43,553 bases of DNA from Lysobacter sp. (GTDB lineage: Bacteria > Pseudomonadota > Gammaproteobacteria > Xanthomonadales > Xanthomonadaceae): NCBI GenBank assembly GCA_011526085.1, contig WYBC01000028.1:1-43553 (forward strand), read 5' to 3'. Position 1 is the first letter of the stretch. The number at the start of each line of letters is the position of its first letter. This document shows positions 8,894 through 22,172 of this stretch, one piece after another. Made by a program: the position numbers and the translations under genes. A model generated the notes under the pieces. It ran no database searches. It was not told the DNA's origin and saw nothing but the letters and a program-made list of their open reading frames with translations.

Positions 8894-10108
8894 TCAGGGG
8901 CGCGAGGGCGTTGTCGCCGGCGCGGGCGACGTGGTCCGGTGCCAGCTCAGGACCTCGTCCGCGGGAATGGTCGCCCGCGGCAGACGTTCGTCGTCGATAC
9001 CGCCGGGCACCGCCACGTAGACATGCGCGCCGATGCGGGTCAGCACTTCGACGTTTTCGAGCCGATACGCGCCCGCTTCGCCGCGATGATCCGGCGTACA
9101 GAGCCGCGCGGGCCAGGCCGCATGCACGATCTCGCAGCCGCGCCCGGTGAGGACCAGATCGACGCGACGCATCATGCCCAGGCCGAACGCATTGAGGCCG
9201 CCATCCAGAATCGCCAGCGGTGCGCCCGAATAACACAACACGAGACCGATCATGGCGCCCTTCACCCACCAGCCCTGCACGGAAGCGATGCGATAGGTCG
9301 CGTACAACATCCAGTGCACGAAAGGCACGAGCAGCAACGCGAGACTCGCCATCAACGCGTGACGGACCCGCAGTTCGCCGTCGACGGCGAAGAACGGCAG
9401 CACCGCGATCGGCCAGAACGCGAAATACAGCAGCGAGATCAGCGCGAACTGCCAGCGCGTGCGACGCAGCGCCCGCAGGCGCCGGCGGACCTGCGGGATG
9501 TCCATCGACATCGTCACGGCGAGGACGCCGACCAACGCGATCGTGAATATGCCGACGATCACCTGCTCGGTGACGCCCGGCGGCCAGATCCGGACACCGG
9601 CGAACAGCACGCCGACGTAGGCCAGCAGCGTCCACGCTGCGGCGAGCATGAACCACGACAGCGAACCCGCGCGCGGATGCCAGCCGAAGACCACGCTGCG
9701 GCGCGCACGCGGCGGATGCGCGGCGCGGGGCCGGTGGTGATACGACTTCAGCGACGTCCGCCTGGCGGTCGGATCCGACGCGGCAGGTTTCGGCGGCGGC
9801 GGCAGCAGGTTCGATTCGATCCAGTAACCGATCAGCACCGATGGCAGCACGAGGATCACGATGAAGACGATCAGGCCGCCCAACGAGAACAGCAACAGCG
9901 CCCCCAGCACCGTTCCCAGATCGCCGAACGACAGCGACGGCGCGTAACCGATCCGCCAGAAATGCAGCAGCAGGGCGAAACCGCCGAAAGCCGGCAGCAG
10001 GGTTTTCCAGTGCTCCGCGAGCGACCGCAGCGCGCGCCTGCCCGGACCGGGCGACGGCCCGGACGGCGTCGACGATGTCCCCGTCCCGTCGCTGGACGCT
10101 GCAGTCAT
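8894..10108 (-). CDS. Polytopic membrane protein of unknown function (404 aa)
   Basis: I do not recognise the family. The first 30 or so residues are Ser/Thr/Pro/Gly-rich and likely cytoplasmic. About seven hydrophobic segments follow: LLPAFGGFALLLHFW, a long LLLFSLGGLIVFIVILVLP stretch, MLAAAWTLLAYVGVLF, VIVGIFTIALVGVLAV, LLYFAFWPIAVLPFF, LMASLALLLVPFVHWML and AMIGLVLCYSGAPLAIL. A soluble tail of about 100 residues ends the protein. A basic loop (RRTSLKSYHHRPRAAHPPRA) separates the early helices. The start is supported by AAGGGAGA eight bases upstream of the ATG. It reads towards the repressor-M56 operon but is separated from it by that operon's own promoter. It is divergent from the I78 lipoprotein gene. 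Confidence 0.8.
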   Translation of the reverse strand: MTAASSDGTGTSSTPSGPSPGPGRRALRSLAEHWKTLLPAFGGFALLLHFWRIGYAPSLSFGDLGTVLGALLLFSLGGLIVFIVILVLPSVLIGYWIESNLLPPPPKPAASDPTARRTSLKSYHHRPRAAHPPRARRSVVFGWHPRAGSLSWFMLAAAWTLLAYVGVLFAGVRIWPPGVTEQVIVGIFTIALVGVLAVTMSMDIPQVRRRLRALRRTRWQFALISLLYFAFWPIAVLPFFAVDGELRVRHALMASLALLLVPFVHWMLYATYRIASVQGWWVKGAMIGLVLCYSGAPLAILDGGLNAFGLGMMRRVDLVLTGRGCEIVHAAWPARLCTPDHRGEAGAYRLENVEVLTRIGAHVYVAVPGGIDDERLPRATIPADEVLSWHRTTSPAPATTPSRP

Positions 10109-10218
10109 TTCCGATCTCCCTTCGGCAACGCATCCGGTGCCGGCGGTCGCCGGTGCGCTTTACGAAATCCTACCGCCGCCATGCATACTTGGCGCATCCC
10201 CCGCGGAAAGGAATTGCC

Positions 10219-10617
10219 ATGTCGCCGTTGCCGCTGTCCCTGTTCGCGCTGTTCTCGATCGCCGCCTGCGCGCCCATGACGCCCGACTCCGCACCGGACG
10301 CAGCAGCGCCCGACGCCGCACAACCCGGCGCCGCCGATCCGGCCGATGCCGCCAGCGGCGGCGACACCCCGGTGAAGGGTCCGGAACCGCCGGGCATCGC
10401 CCGCCTGCCCGAAGGCGAGTGCGATGCCGCGCCCGCACAGCGCTACCTCGGGCAGAAGGCCGACAGCACGGTGGTGCAGGCCGCGCTGACCGCGACCAGG
10501 GCCAAGCAGGTACGGGTGATCAAACCCGACATGATGGTCACCATGGATTTCCGCAGCGACCGCCTGAACGTGCGGGTCGACGACGACGGCAAGATCATCG
10601 CCATCACCTGCGGCTGA
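10219..10617 (+). CDS. I78-family peptidase inhibitor-like lipoprotein (132 aa)
   Basis: A signal sequence LPLSLFALFSIAAC ends in a lipobox, so the protein is probably a lipoprotein. An Ala/Pro/Asp-rich linker follows. The C-terminal 65 or so residues fit peptidase inhibitor family I78: a YLGQKAD segment, then RVIKPDMMVTMDFRSDRLN, then DDDGKIIAITCG, with a conserved Cys pair (one near ECDAAP, one near the end). The family inhibits serine peptidases in the eukaryotic homologue; targets of the bacterial lipoproteins are mostly unknown. GGAAAGG lies a few bases before the ATG, supporting this start over an in-frame start at 10075. It is followed 83 bases later by the ribonuclease gene. Confidence 0.85.
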   Translation: MSPLPLSLFALFSIAACAPMTPDSAPDAAAPDAAQPGAADPADAASGGDTPVKGPEPPGIARLPEGECDAAPAQRYLGQKADSTVVQAALTATRAKQVRVIKPDMMVTMDFRSDRLNVRVDDDGKIIAITCG

Positions 10618-10700
10618 CCTCGCTCAATTTGACGCCGATCAGCATCGGCGGCGTCGCACGGGCACACAGTAGGTCGGCACAGCGGCAGGAGAGATCGACG

Positions 10701-11213
10701 ATGCGTGCGAAATGGATCGCGGTGATGGCCGTGGCCGTGCTGGTCGCGCTGGCATGGCTCAGCGCGCGCAAGCCGGAAGCGCCGCCTTCCGCGCCATCGG
10801 CGCCGTTGCCTGCCGCCACGTCGGCGGTCGATCCGGCAACGCGCAATCCACTTGAAACGCCTCCGCCGTTCGCGGCGCCGGCGAAACGCGGTCCCACCGC
10901 GAACACCGCGGGCTATCCCGACTTCCTGCCGCCCGAAGCCGTCGACACGCTGCAGACCATCGCGCGCGGCGGTCCGTATCCGCATCGCCAGGACGACGGC
11001 GTGTTCGGCAATCGCGAACGTCGGCTGCCGTCGCAGCCGCGCGGCTATTACCGCGAGTACACGGTCGAAACGCCGGGCTCGCGCGATCGCGGCGCGCGGC
11101 GGATCGTCGCCGGCGGGCATCCGCCGACGGAATACTTCTACACCGACGATCACTACCGCAGTTTCAGGCGTTTCACGCTGGATGGCGGCGACGCGACGGC
11201 GGAGGCACGATGA
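10701..11213 (+). CDS. Barnase-like exported guanyl-type ribonuclease (170 aa)
   Basis: Residues 4-21 are a single hydrophobic segment (signal peptide or anchor), followed by a Pro/Ala-rich linker and then a microbial ribonuclease N1/barnase fold. Alignment by eye to barnase places FGNRERRLP on its FSNREGKLP. The general base Glu73 corresponds to E119 in YYREYTVE, Arg83 to R128, Arg87 to R134 in ARRIVAG, and the general acid His102 to H151 in DDHYRSF. The catalytic set therefore looks complete. AGGAGAGA precedes the ATG. The gene overlaps a barstar-like inhibitor by ATGA, as expected if the enzyme must be neutralised before export. The role could be extracellular RNA scavenging or intercellular toxicity; the sequence does not decide. 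No secretion-system adaptor domain is visible. Confidence 0.92.
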   Translation: MRAKWIAVMAVAVLVALAWLSARKPEAPPSAPSAPLPAATSAVDPATRNPLETPPPFAAPAKRGPTANTAGYPDFLPPEAVDTLQTIARGGPYPHRQDDGVFGNRERRLPSQPRGYYREYTVETPGSRDRGARRIVAGGHPPTEYFYTDDHYRSFRRFTLDGGDATAEAR

Positions 11214-11647
11214 ATACCATGGAGCTCGGCGCGCTGCTGGCGGATCCGACCCAGGCCGGCACCTATTTCGTCGATGCGCGGGATCGCGAATCGCTGGTGG
11301 AAGCCGGCGGCGTACTGCAGTTCGCGGTGTTGCCGGTGGATCTGCGCGCCTGCACGGATACCGCCGCGGCGATGCGCGAGATCGCGGAGACCCTGCGCTT
11401 TCCCGACTGGTTCGGCGACAACCTCGATGCGCTGGCCGATTGCCTCGCCGACCTGTCGTGGCTGCCTGCGGAAGGCTACGTGTTGATGCTCGAACACACG
11501 GCCGACTGGCGCGCGCAGGATCCCGAAGCGATGGGCACGGTGCTGGAGATCCTCAACGACACCGCCGCGCGCTGGGCCGCGGACCGCATCCCGTTCTGGG
11601 CGTTCCTGCCGGTGTCCGCGCGCGAACTGGAAGCGATCAACGCCTAG
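11210..11647 (+). CDS. Barstar-like ribonuclease inhibitor (145 aa)
   Basis: This is a barstar-family protein. The segment FPDWFGDNLDALADCLADLSWLP matches barstar's LPEYYGENLDALWDCL region and keeps both acidic residues equivalent to Asp35 and Asp39, which contact the barnase active site. It has no signal peptide and so is cytoplasmic. Its ATG overlaps the stop of the ribonuclease gene (ATGA, 11210-11213), so the two are translationally coupled and made together. It is longer than barstar (89 aa), with an N-terminal extension of about 45 residues including a strand-like VLPVDLRAC. The immunity role is well supported by family and context. Confidence 0.93.
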   Translation: MNTMELGALLADPTQAGTYFVDARDRESLVEAGGVLQFAVLPVDLRACTDTAAAMREIAETLRFPDWFGDNLDALADCLADLSWLPAEGYVLMLEHTADWRAQDPEAMGTVLEILNDTAARWAADRIPFWAFLPVSARELEAINA

Positions 11648-11666
11648 GCTTTGCGGCCACCGCTTT

Positions 11667-11741
11667 TGCAGGAGCGCCGGAAGGCGCGACAGGCCGCGGA
11701 AACTCTTTCCGTCATCGGTCGCGCCTTCCGGCGCTCCTACA
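11667..11741. repeat. GTAG-type inverted repeat between convergent genes
   Basis: A perfect 20-bp inverted repeat (11671-11690 with 11718-11737, core GGAGCGCCGGAAGGCGC) has a 27-base spacer. The right arm, read inwards, begins GTAGGAGC, the head typical of REP elements; the left arm has GCAGGAGC. It could also serve as a bidirectional terminator for the converging barstar and MFS genes. Confidence 0.8.
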
Positions 11742-11769
11742 GAAACGATGCCGCGATGCAGCGGCGCGG

Positions 11770-13044
11770 TTACGGCGTCGGATCGGACACCGCGGGGATC
11801 GCCGCCGCCGGCACCCGCGCATACCGCCACGCGACGACGACCGCGGCGGCCAGCAACGCCGCCGCGATCAGGAACGCGATGCCCGGCAGATGCACCGGCG
11901 CGCGCGGGCCGATGAAATAGCCGAACGAGCCGGCGAACACCGCCGGCGCGGCGATGCCCGCCAGCGACACCAGACTGCTCAACGCGCCCTGGATGCGGCC
12001 CTGCACCTCCGGCCCCACCTGGCGCGTGATCAGCGCCTGCGTGGCCGGCGCCGCGATCGCCCACAGCGCGCTGATCGGCAGGCCGAGCATGAACACCCAG
12101 CCGACATCGGCGAAGCCGTAGATCACGAAGCCGACCACGCCGCAGCACAGGCCGAACAGGATCGCGCGGCGTTCGCCCATGCGCTTCACCAGTTTGCCGA
12201 CCAGGATCGCGTTCACGATCACGCTCAGCACGCCGACCGCCGCCAGCACGTAGCCGGCCTCTTTTTCCTTCCAGCCGAAACTCTCGTCGGCGTACAGCAC
12301 GAAGGTGCTCGGGTACACGTAGTGCGCGAAGTTGGCGACGAACACCAGCGCGACCAGGCCCCAGATCTGCGGGTAATTGCGCAGCAGGTGCACCGAACCC
12401 ATCGGCTTGGCGTGCGCCCAGTCGAACGTCGGCGAGCGGCGCTCCTTCGGCAGCGATTCCGGCAGCACGAACAGGCCGTAGGCGAAATTGATCAGCGCCA
12501 GCGCCGCCGAGAACCAGAACGGCAGGCGATGATCGATGTCGCCCAGCAGCCCGCCGATCACCGGCCCGATGATGAAGCCCAGACCGAACGCGGCGCCGAG
12601 CATGCCGAAACTCCTGGCGCGATTCTCCGGCGTGGTGATGTCGGCGATATAGGCATTCGCGGTGGTGAAGCTGGCCGCGGTGACCGCGGAGATCAGCCGG
12701 CCGACGAACAGCCACGCGAGATTCGGCGCCAGCGCCATGAAGATGAAATCGATGCCCAGCCCCAGGCACGACAGCAGGATCACCGGGCGGCGGCCGAAGC
12801 GGTCGGACAACGCGCCCTGCACCGGCGCGCTGAAGAACTGCACGATCGCGAACGCGGTGCCGAAGATCCCGACCCAGTAGGCCGCCGTGGACGTGTCGCC
12901 GCCGACGAAACTTTCGACCAGATGCGGCAGCACCGGGATGATCACGCCGAAGGCGAGCACATCGATCAGCACGGTGACGAAGATGAAAACGAGCGCAGCC
13001 TGACGGCGCGCACCGGCGAGGGGCGGATTGGCAGGCGAATTCAC
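11770..13044 (-). CDS. TetA-like MFS multidrug/tetracycline-type efflux transporter (about 424 aa)
   Basis: Twelve hydrophobic segments are arranged as in the DHA1/TetA branch of the major facilitator superfamily. Loop 2-3 carries the signature GALSDRFGRRPV. The first helix reads FIFVTVLIDVLAFGVIIPVLP, with the acidic residue typical of these proton-driven exporters. The transmembrane 4-5 region has FVGRLISAVTAA and later GPVIGGLLG. The substrate cannot be told from the sequence. The frame is open back to 13167, but the added residues are Arg/Pro-rich and unlike the family. GTG at 13044 (VNSPANPPLAG) gives a normal N-terminus, although no clear ribosome binding site precedes it. It is convergent with barstar and divergent from gltB. 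Confidence 0.88.
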   Translation of the reverse strand: MNSPANPPLAGARRQAALVFIFVTVLIDVLAFGVIIPVLPHLVESFVGGDTSTAAYWVGIFGTAFAIVQFFSAPVQGALSDRFGRRPVILLSCLGLGIDFIFMALAPNLAWLFVGRLISAVTAASFTTANAYIADITTPENRARSFGMLGAAFGLGFIIGPVIGGLLGDIDHRLPFWFSAALALINFAYGLFVLPESLPKERRSPTFDWAHAKPMGSVHLLRNYPQIWGLVALVFVANFAHYVYPSTFVLYADESFGWKEKEAGYVLAAVGVLSVIVNAILVGKLVKRMGERRAILFGLCCGVVGFVIYGFADVGWVFMLGLPISALWAIAAPATQALITRQVGPEVQGRIQGALSSLVSLAGIAAPAVFAGSFGYFIGPRAPVHLPGIAFLIAAALLAAAVVVAWRYARVPAAAIPAVSDPTP

Positions 13045-13150
13045 GGGCGGGGGCGGAGGACCGAGACGAAGGGCGCAGTCTACCCTGCCCGGGCGTCCGT
13101 CCGGCCGACGACGGCGGCGACCGGCGGCCGGCGGCGCGGCCGCGCCCCCG

Positions 13151-13179
13151 TTGCCGCAGTGCACCATTTGTGCTTTAGT
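13151..13179 (+). promoter_or_regulatory. Candidate gltB promoter with a dyad in its spacer
   Basis: TTGCCG (13151-13156), a 17-base spacer and TTTAGT (13174-13179) form a moderate sigma-70 match. The spacer ends in the dyad GCAC-CATTT-GTGC (13161-13173), a possible regulator site. A 9-bp hairpin follows in the leader (13204-13212 with 13215-13223, CGCGGACCC). The rest of the 233-base gap holds nothing else I recognise. Confidence 0.4.
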
Positions 13180-13277
13180 CGGGTCATCCAGCGACAGGAC
13201 CGCCGCGGACCCCCGGGTCCGCGAGGGAATCGTCGCCCTTCGAATCCTGGTGGTGTGATCGTCCCGGAGCCCTTCCG

Positions 13278-19419
<6,142 letters not shown>

Positions 19420-19646
19420 GCCGAACGCGAACGACGCGTCGCGGATGTCGGCGGGCGGATGCCTGCCGCATCAACGCTTATCACTGTCATCCCGAACGCG
19501 GGCAAGGCCCGCGGAGGGATCTGCTGTTTACGCGAAAAGAAGAACCTGTTGGTTTTGACAGGTTGGGTTTCGTTGACAAGGGTTTGGAGGGGGGCGGAGA
19601 CTGCGGTTATGGCCCAAATAGAGGGCTAATCACAAGTTAGGCCTTT
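19420..19646. other. Entry to the orphan-gene island: dispersed repeats, no gene
   Basis: These 227 bases after gltD hold two dispersed elements. The first, 19486-19526, starts GTCATCCCGAACGCGGGC and contains a GCGGGC/GCCCGC stem; a related element occurs in reverse at 22317-22346. The second, 19542-19578, starts GAACCTGTTGG and recurs with changes at 21736-21772. The gap ends with CTAATCACAAGTTAGGC just before the next ATG. Base composition falls towards the right end. Confidence 0.6.
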
Positions 19647-20249
19647 ATGACAGGATATCAATACACTACGGAGTGGCTCGGCACGCTTGGTGATAACGAG
19701 CGCAACATCGTTTTAGGTGCAGTAGGAAGCTTAGTTGCCACTTCAATTGTTGTACTGATTTCGCTCTCTGTTCAGCTCGTTAGTCAAGCAATCTTGCTAA
19801 AGAACAGAACGGGATTCTCATGGCTTCCACGAGAGTGGCTCTGCGAATGGGAACCTGAGTCCGAGTGCCAACCGGATTGGGTTAAGGAACGCTTGGTCAT
19901 TCGCCGATTCTTCGGGACTCTGATTCTGAAGAACAAACAGAACTCAGCTGAATATCGATACAGAGCTGAAGCCCGCTTGGCCTCAGGGGAACGGCTTGAC
20001 GGCAAGTACTTACTTGGAACTTGGTATGACTTGCGGGAAGGAGCCAGTGCTGCGGGTGTCTTTATGTTGACAATCGAGCATAGAGGGGGATTTCTATACG
20101 GCTACATTGTTGGTCCCAACGATGAGGGCCCGATAATGTATGGAAAGTACGTAGTCGGAAGAACCGAGCATGACATTCAGCAGGCGAAACGCATGCTTAG
20201 ATTCTCCGACTCCATCTCGCCACTGAAAAGCTCGACCGAGACAGTCTAA
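19647..20249 (+). CDS. Orphan single-pass membrane protein, island gene 1 (200 aa)
   Basis: I recognise no family. One strong hydrophobic helix lies at about residues 24-52 (IVLGAVGSLVATSIVVLISL then VQLVSQAILL). It is followed by a tryptophan-rich segment (FSWLPREWLCEWEPESE) and a soluble region of about 120 residues with beta-rich motifs: YRYRAEARLASGERLDGKYL, GTWYDLREG, and MLTIEHRGGFLYGYIVGPND. The pattern 'ligand-exposed beta domain after one helix' suggests an envelope or sensor role, but this is only a guess. The ATG begins four bases after GTTAGGC and has no Shine-Dalgarno sequence. Codon use is much more AT-rich than in gltD next to it, pointing to acquisition by transfer. Confidence 0.75.
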   Translation: MTGYQYTTEWLGTLGDNERNIVLGAVGSLVATSIVVLISLSVQLVSQAILLKNRTGFSWLPREWLCEWEPESECQPDWVKERLVIRRFFGTLILKNKQNSAEYRYRAEARLASGERLDGKYLLGTWYDLREGASAAGVFMLTIEHRGGFLYGYIVGPNDEGPIMYGKYVVGRTEHDIQQAKRMLRFSDSISPLKSSTETV

Positions 20250-20270
20250 AAGTTGCATGCAGAACAACTG

Positions 20271-20319
20271 GGGTCAGAGTGAACCTTATCTATATCATGC
20301 CAGAAATCCACTCTGACCC
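20271..20319. repeat. Inverted repeat GGGTCAGAGTG
   Basis: GGGTCAGAGTG (20271-20281) and its exact complement CACTCTGACCC (20309-20319) flank 27 AT-rich bases. Similar GGGGTCAGAGT pairs are dispersed in many gammaproteobacterial genomes. It lies between island genes 1 and 2 and may fold as a hairpin in the mRNA. Confidence 0.7.
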
Positions 20320-20372
20320 GGATTTCTCACGAGTTGGGGTCTAATCACAAGTTATGTTTCTTATCCACATCA

Positions 20373-20843
20373 ATGAGGGCTTCTGTGAACGATTTAATTA
20401 CTGCTGTAGGCGATTGGCCAGTTCTATTGCAAGGCGCTATCGGGTCGGGCCTCTTTTGGGTATTTTTATTTTTCGGTCAAAAAATAACTAGCGCCATTAT
20501 TGCGAAGTACTCTTTTCATTCTTCGATCTCCAGGCGAAGTCATCTGATAAGCAAAATGTACAAATATTCAGCATTTTCTGGAGTTGAACCCGAAAACTCA
20601 GCATTTTATGTAGCCACCTTAATCTATCGATCAACTCGCCATCTTTTTAAAGGCCTCATGTGGCTCTCGCTTGGGCTTATATTTCAGTCATTTTTTTCGA
20701 TTTCCGGGATTATCGGTTTTGCAGGATGTCTATATTATCTTTTCAAAGCCTATGATGTCGTTAAACCGTATCCTGAGGATATAGACATTCAAGCTGAACT
20801 TGCCAAAGTAGAGAAAGAATTGTTCGGCGAGCAAGAAACCTAA
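20373..20843 (+). CDS. Orphan membrane protein, island gene 2 (156 aa)
   Basis: No family is recognised. It has hydrophobic segments at about residues 16-40 (LLQGAIGSGLFWVFLFFG) and 95-130 (GLMWLSLGLIFQSFFS then GIIGFAGCLYYLF), and a charged C-terminus rich in Glu/Lys (EDIDIQAELAKVEKELFGEQ). The composition is strikingly AT-rich: bases 20461-20520 contain only 17 G or C, against GC-dominated neighbours. The frame also opens with TTG at 20334, but ATG at 20373 is preferred; no good ribosome binding site is seen for either. CTAATCACAAGTTA just upstream repeats the sequence before island gene 1. The stop codon abuts the 26-bp repeat unit. Confidence 0.7.
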   Translation: MRASVNDLITAVGDWPVLLQGAIGSGLFWVFLFFGQKITSAIIAKYSFHSSISRRSHLISKMYKYSAFSGVEPENSAFYVATLIYRSTRHLFKGLMWLSLGLIFQSFFSISGIIGFAGCLYYLFKAYDVVKPYPEDIDIQAELAKVEKELFGEQET

Positions 20844-20965
20844 AAGGCCGTAAGGCGCATACCCAACTCCCGTAGGGCGCATAAGCGCAGCGTCATGCGC
20901 CAGCCTTTCTCGGCCGTCATGGCGCATGACGCCTTCGGCTTATGCGCCCTACCGGCTTCGCGACA
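20844..20965. repeat. 26-bp unit plus GTAG-headed REPIN (copy A of a 123-bp direct repeat)
   Basis: The 26-bp unit (20844-20869, starts AAGGCCGTAAGG, ends ACCCAACTC) follows the stop codon of island gene 2 directly. Then 20872-20952 is an inverted pair headed GTAGGGCGCATAAG at each end, each arm itself containing a GCGTCATGCGC-type hairpin. The whole block, with flanking CGGCTTCGCGACA, recurs almost unchanged at 22171-22293. Confidence 0.85.
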
Positions 20966-20970
20966 AGCTC

Positions 20971-21038
20971 GTAGGCTGGGTCATCGACCCAGCAGTCCTC
21001 GTTGTCGGCAAGTGCTGGGTGCAGAGCACCCAGCCTAC
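20971..21038. repeat. 68-bp GTAGGCTGGGT double-hairpin element, copy 1
   Basis: It begins GTAGGCTGGGT and ends with its complement ACCCAGCCTAC. Internally it has CTGGGTCATCGACCCAG and GCTGGGTGCAGAGCACCCAGC as two hairpins. A second copy lies at 23379-23446 with only about four differences. This is the architecture of two inverted REPs (a REPIN). Confidence 0.85.
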
Positions 21039-21047
21039 GAACTACGG

Positions 21048-21097
21048 TTCTTGGCTATACCGCAGACAAGTGGGTGGCGCATGTCGACTTCACGTAA
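21048..21097 (+). pseudogene. Fossil 3' end of a copy of island gene 4
   Basis: Fifty bases match the last 50 bases of island gene 4 (22123-22172) at 47 positions, including the in-frame stop (TAA). They encode the C-terminal residues LGYTADKWVAHVDFT. Everything upstream is replaced by the 68-bp double-hairpin element, so this is the truncated remnant of a duplicated gene. Confidence 0.85.
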
Positions 21098-21171
21098 GTC
21101 GCCGCTGCCCGACCATTCACTCGATCCGATTTCGCTTCGCGGATCGGCCCGATTCACACATCGAGCACCAC

Positions 21172-21639
21172 ATGAATAACCTGTCGCCGGATGGAGCCAA
21201 GGTACGATCAAGGAAGCGATGGCGCTATGTCGTGTGTGCCCTCGCCTTCCTTGTCCCGTTCAAGGTCACCATCGTTCCCGAATGGCGGTTGGTTGTCGTT
21301 GATGAGGGCGGAAGCCCGATGCAAGCAATCGGCGTACGCCAGAGTTGGCAGCATTACACGCTCGAGGCAGAGGGCCATGAAGACGATGCCCGGACGGATG
21401 CTTCGGGAGTTGTAGTTTTCCCGGAGAGAAGCACATGGGCCAATGGCTTGCGGTTCGTTGTTGGCGCGATCAAAAGCGCCGAAGCAGGAGTGCACGCGGG
21501 CTTTGGTCCGTCAGCATTCATCATGACGCTCGCCGGCCCCTGCTTCGGCGGGTCGGTTGACTACGAAGGCGCAGAACCCCTGCCGGACACCCTTGTCATG
21601 CGCCCTTCCGGAACAGCGAGATGTCGGAAAGAAAAGTAA
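21172..21639 (+). CDS. Orphan membrane-anchored protein with Ig-like domain, island gene 3 (155 aa)
   Basis: A basic N-terminus (KVRSRKRWR) precedes one hydrophobic helix (about residues 21-37, YVVCALAFLVPFKVTIV). The rest resembles a small carboxypeptidase-regulatory or Ig-like beta-sandwich: VVVDEGGSPMQAIGV, WQHYTLEAEGHEDD, then RTDASGVVVFPERS. Such a domain would be periplasmic. Two cysteines near the end (GPCFGG and ARCRKEK) may pair. The ATG at 21172 is the first after the repeat cluster; the frame is open further upstream, but that part reads through the repeats and the fossil gene tail. Function unknown. GC content is closer to the genome than in genes 1 and 2. Confidence 0.72.
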   Translation: MNNLSPDGAKVRSRKRWRYVVCALAFLVPFKVTIVPEWRLVVVDEGGSPMQAIGVRQSWQHYTLEAEGHEDDARTDASGVVVFPERSTWANGLRFVVGAIKSAEAGVHAGFGPSAFIMTLAGPCFGGSVDYEGAEPLPDTLVMRPSGTARCRKEK

Positions 21640-21642
21640 ATC

Positions 21643-21706
21643 AAGGCTGTAAGGCGCATACCCAACTCTCGTAGGGCGCATAAGCCGAAGGCGTCATGCG
21701 CCCTAC
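21643..21706. repeat. 26-bp unit plus single GTAGGGCGCAT hairpin
   Basis: The 26-bp unit (21643-21668) starts three bases after the stop of island gene 3. It is followed by a single hairpin at 21671-21706, GTAGGGCGCATAAGCC to GCGCCCTAC. This is a shortened version of the longer pairs at 20872 and 22200. Confidence 0.8.
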
Positions 21707-21735
21707 CGGGCTGGATTTCTTCTTGCTCAAGAATA

Positions 21736-21772
21736 GAACCTGTTTGTTTTGACAGGCCGGTTTGCGTTGACA
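21736..21772. repeat. 37-bp repeat GAACCTGTTTG, second copy
   Basis: Related to 19542-19578: both have GAACCTGTT, GTTTTGACAGG and CGTTGACA in the same order and spacing. Each copy lies upstream of an island gene (1 and 4). The two TTGACA-like hexamers have no convincing -10 partner. The remaining bases to 21839 hold nothing else recognised. Confidence 0.55.
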
Positions 21773-21839
21773 GAATTTGGGGACAAATGGAGACTCGGGT
21801 CGACGCCCCGATTTGGGGTCCAGCCGCAGTCAGGTAGTT

Positions 21840-22172
21840 ATGGGCTTCTGGTCTCTGCTAGCTGCAATCCTCTATGGCGGTGTGTTCGCACTCTTTACCT
21901 TCTGGCGCGTGGATGTCGTTGATTCGCAAACGGCCCGCGGCATCATTGCTGCATTTCTGCTTGGTCTATATTGTGGCGTCGTCACCTTCGGCACCTCGGA
22001 CGAAAAGCGCTCGCTGTCCCTGCCCGGTCAAACAGTCTTAGGCGTCGCTTTGGCGTGTGCCATAGCCGCGTTGTTCGACGCTTCGTCTGAGGGGTACATT
22101 GTGGCTGTTCTGGTCGGACTTATTCTTGGCTACACCGCAGACAAATGGGTGGCGCATGTCGACTTCACTTAA
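21840..22172 (+). CDS. Orphan small polytopic membrane protein, island gene 4 (110 aa)
   Basis: About four hydrophobic segments cover most of the protein: MGFWSLLAAILYGGVFALF, GIIAAFLLGLYCGVVTFG, TVLGVALACAIAALF and IVAVLVGLILGY. A short charged loop (TSDEKRSLS) lies between the second and third. The C-terminus YTADKWVAHVDFT is also preserved as a fossil at 21048-21097. No family is recognised; it resembles small inner-membrane proteins of unknown function. The ATG overlaps a GTTATGG motif and is preceded by CAGGT; a TTG at 21777 is a less likely start. The stop codon abuts the 26-bp repeat unit. Confidence 0.72.
   Translation: MGFWSLLAAILYGGVFALFTFWRVDVVDSQTARGIIAAFLLGLYCGVVTFGTSDEKRSLSLPGQTVLGVALACAIAALFDASSEGYIVAVLVGLILGYTADKWVAHVDFT

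Noticed and set aside
13161-13173. NtrC/sigma-54 control of gltB
   Set aside because: The GCAC/GTGC half-sites are five rather than seven bases apart and no -24/-12 element (GG...GC) was found downstream.
20895-21179. Short frames reading through the palindromes at 20872-21100
   Set aside because: They translate repeat DNA and the fossil gene tail and have no start signals.
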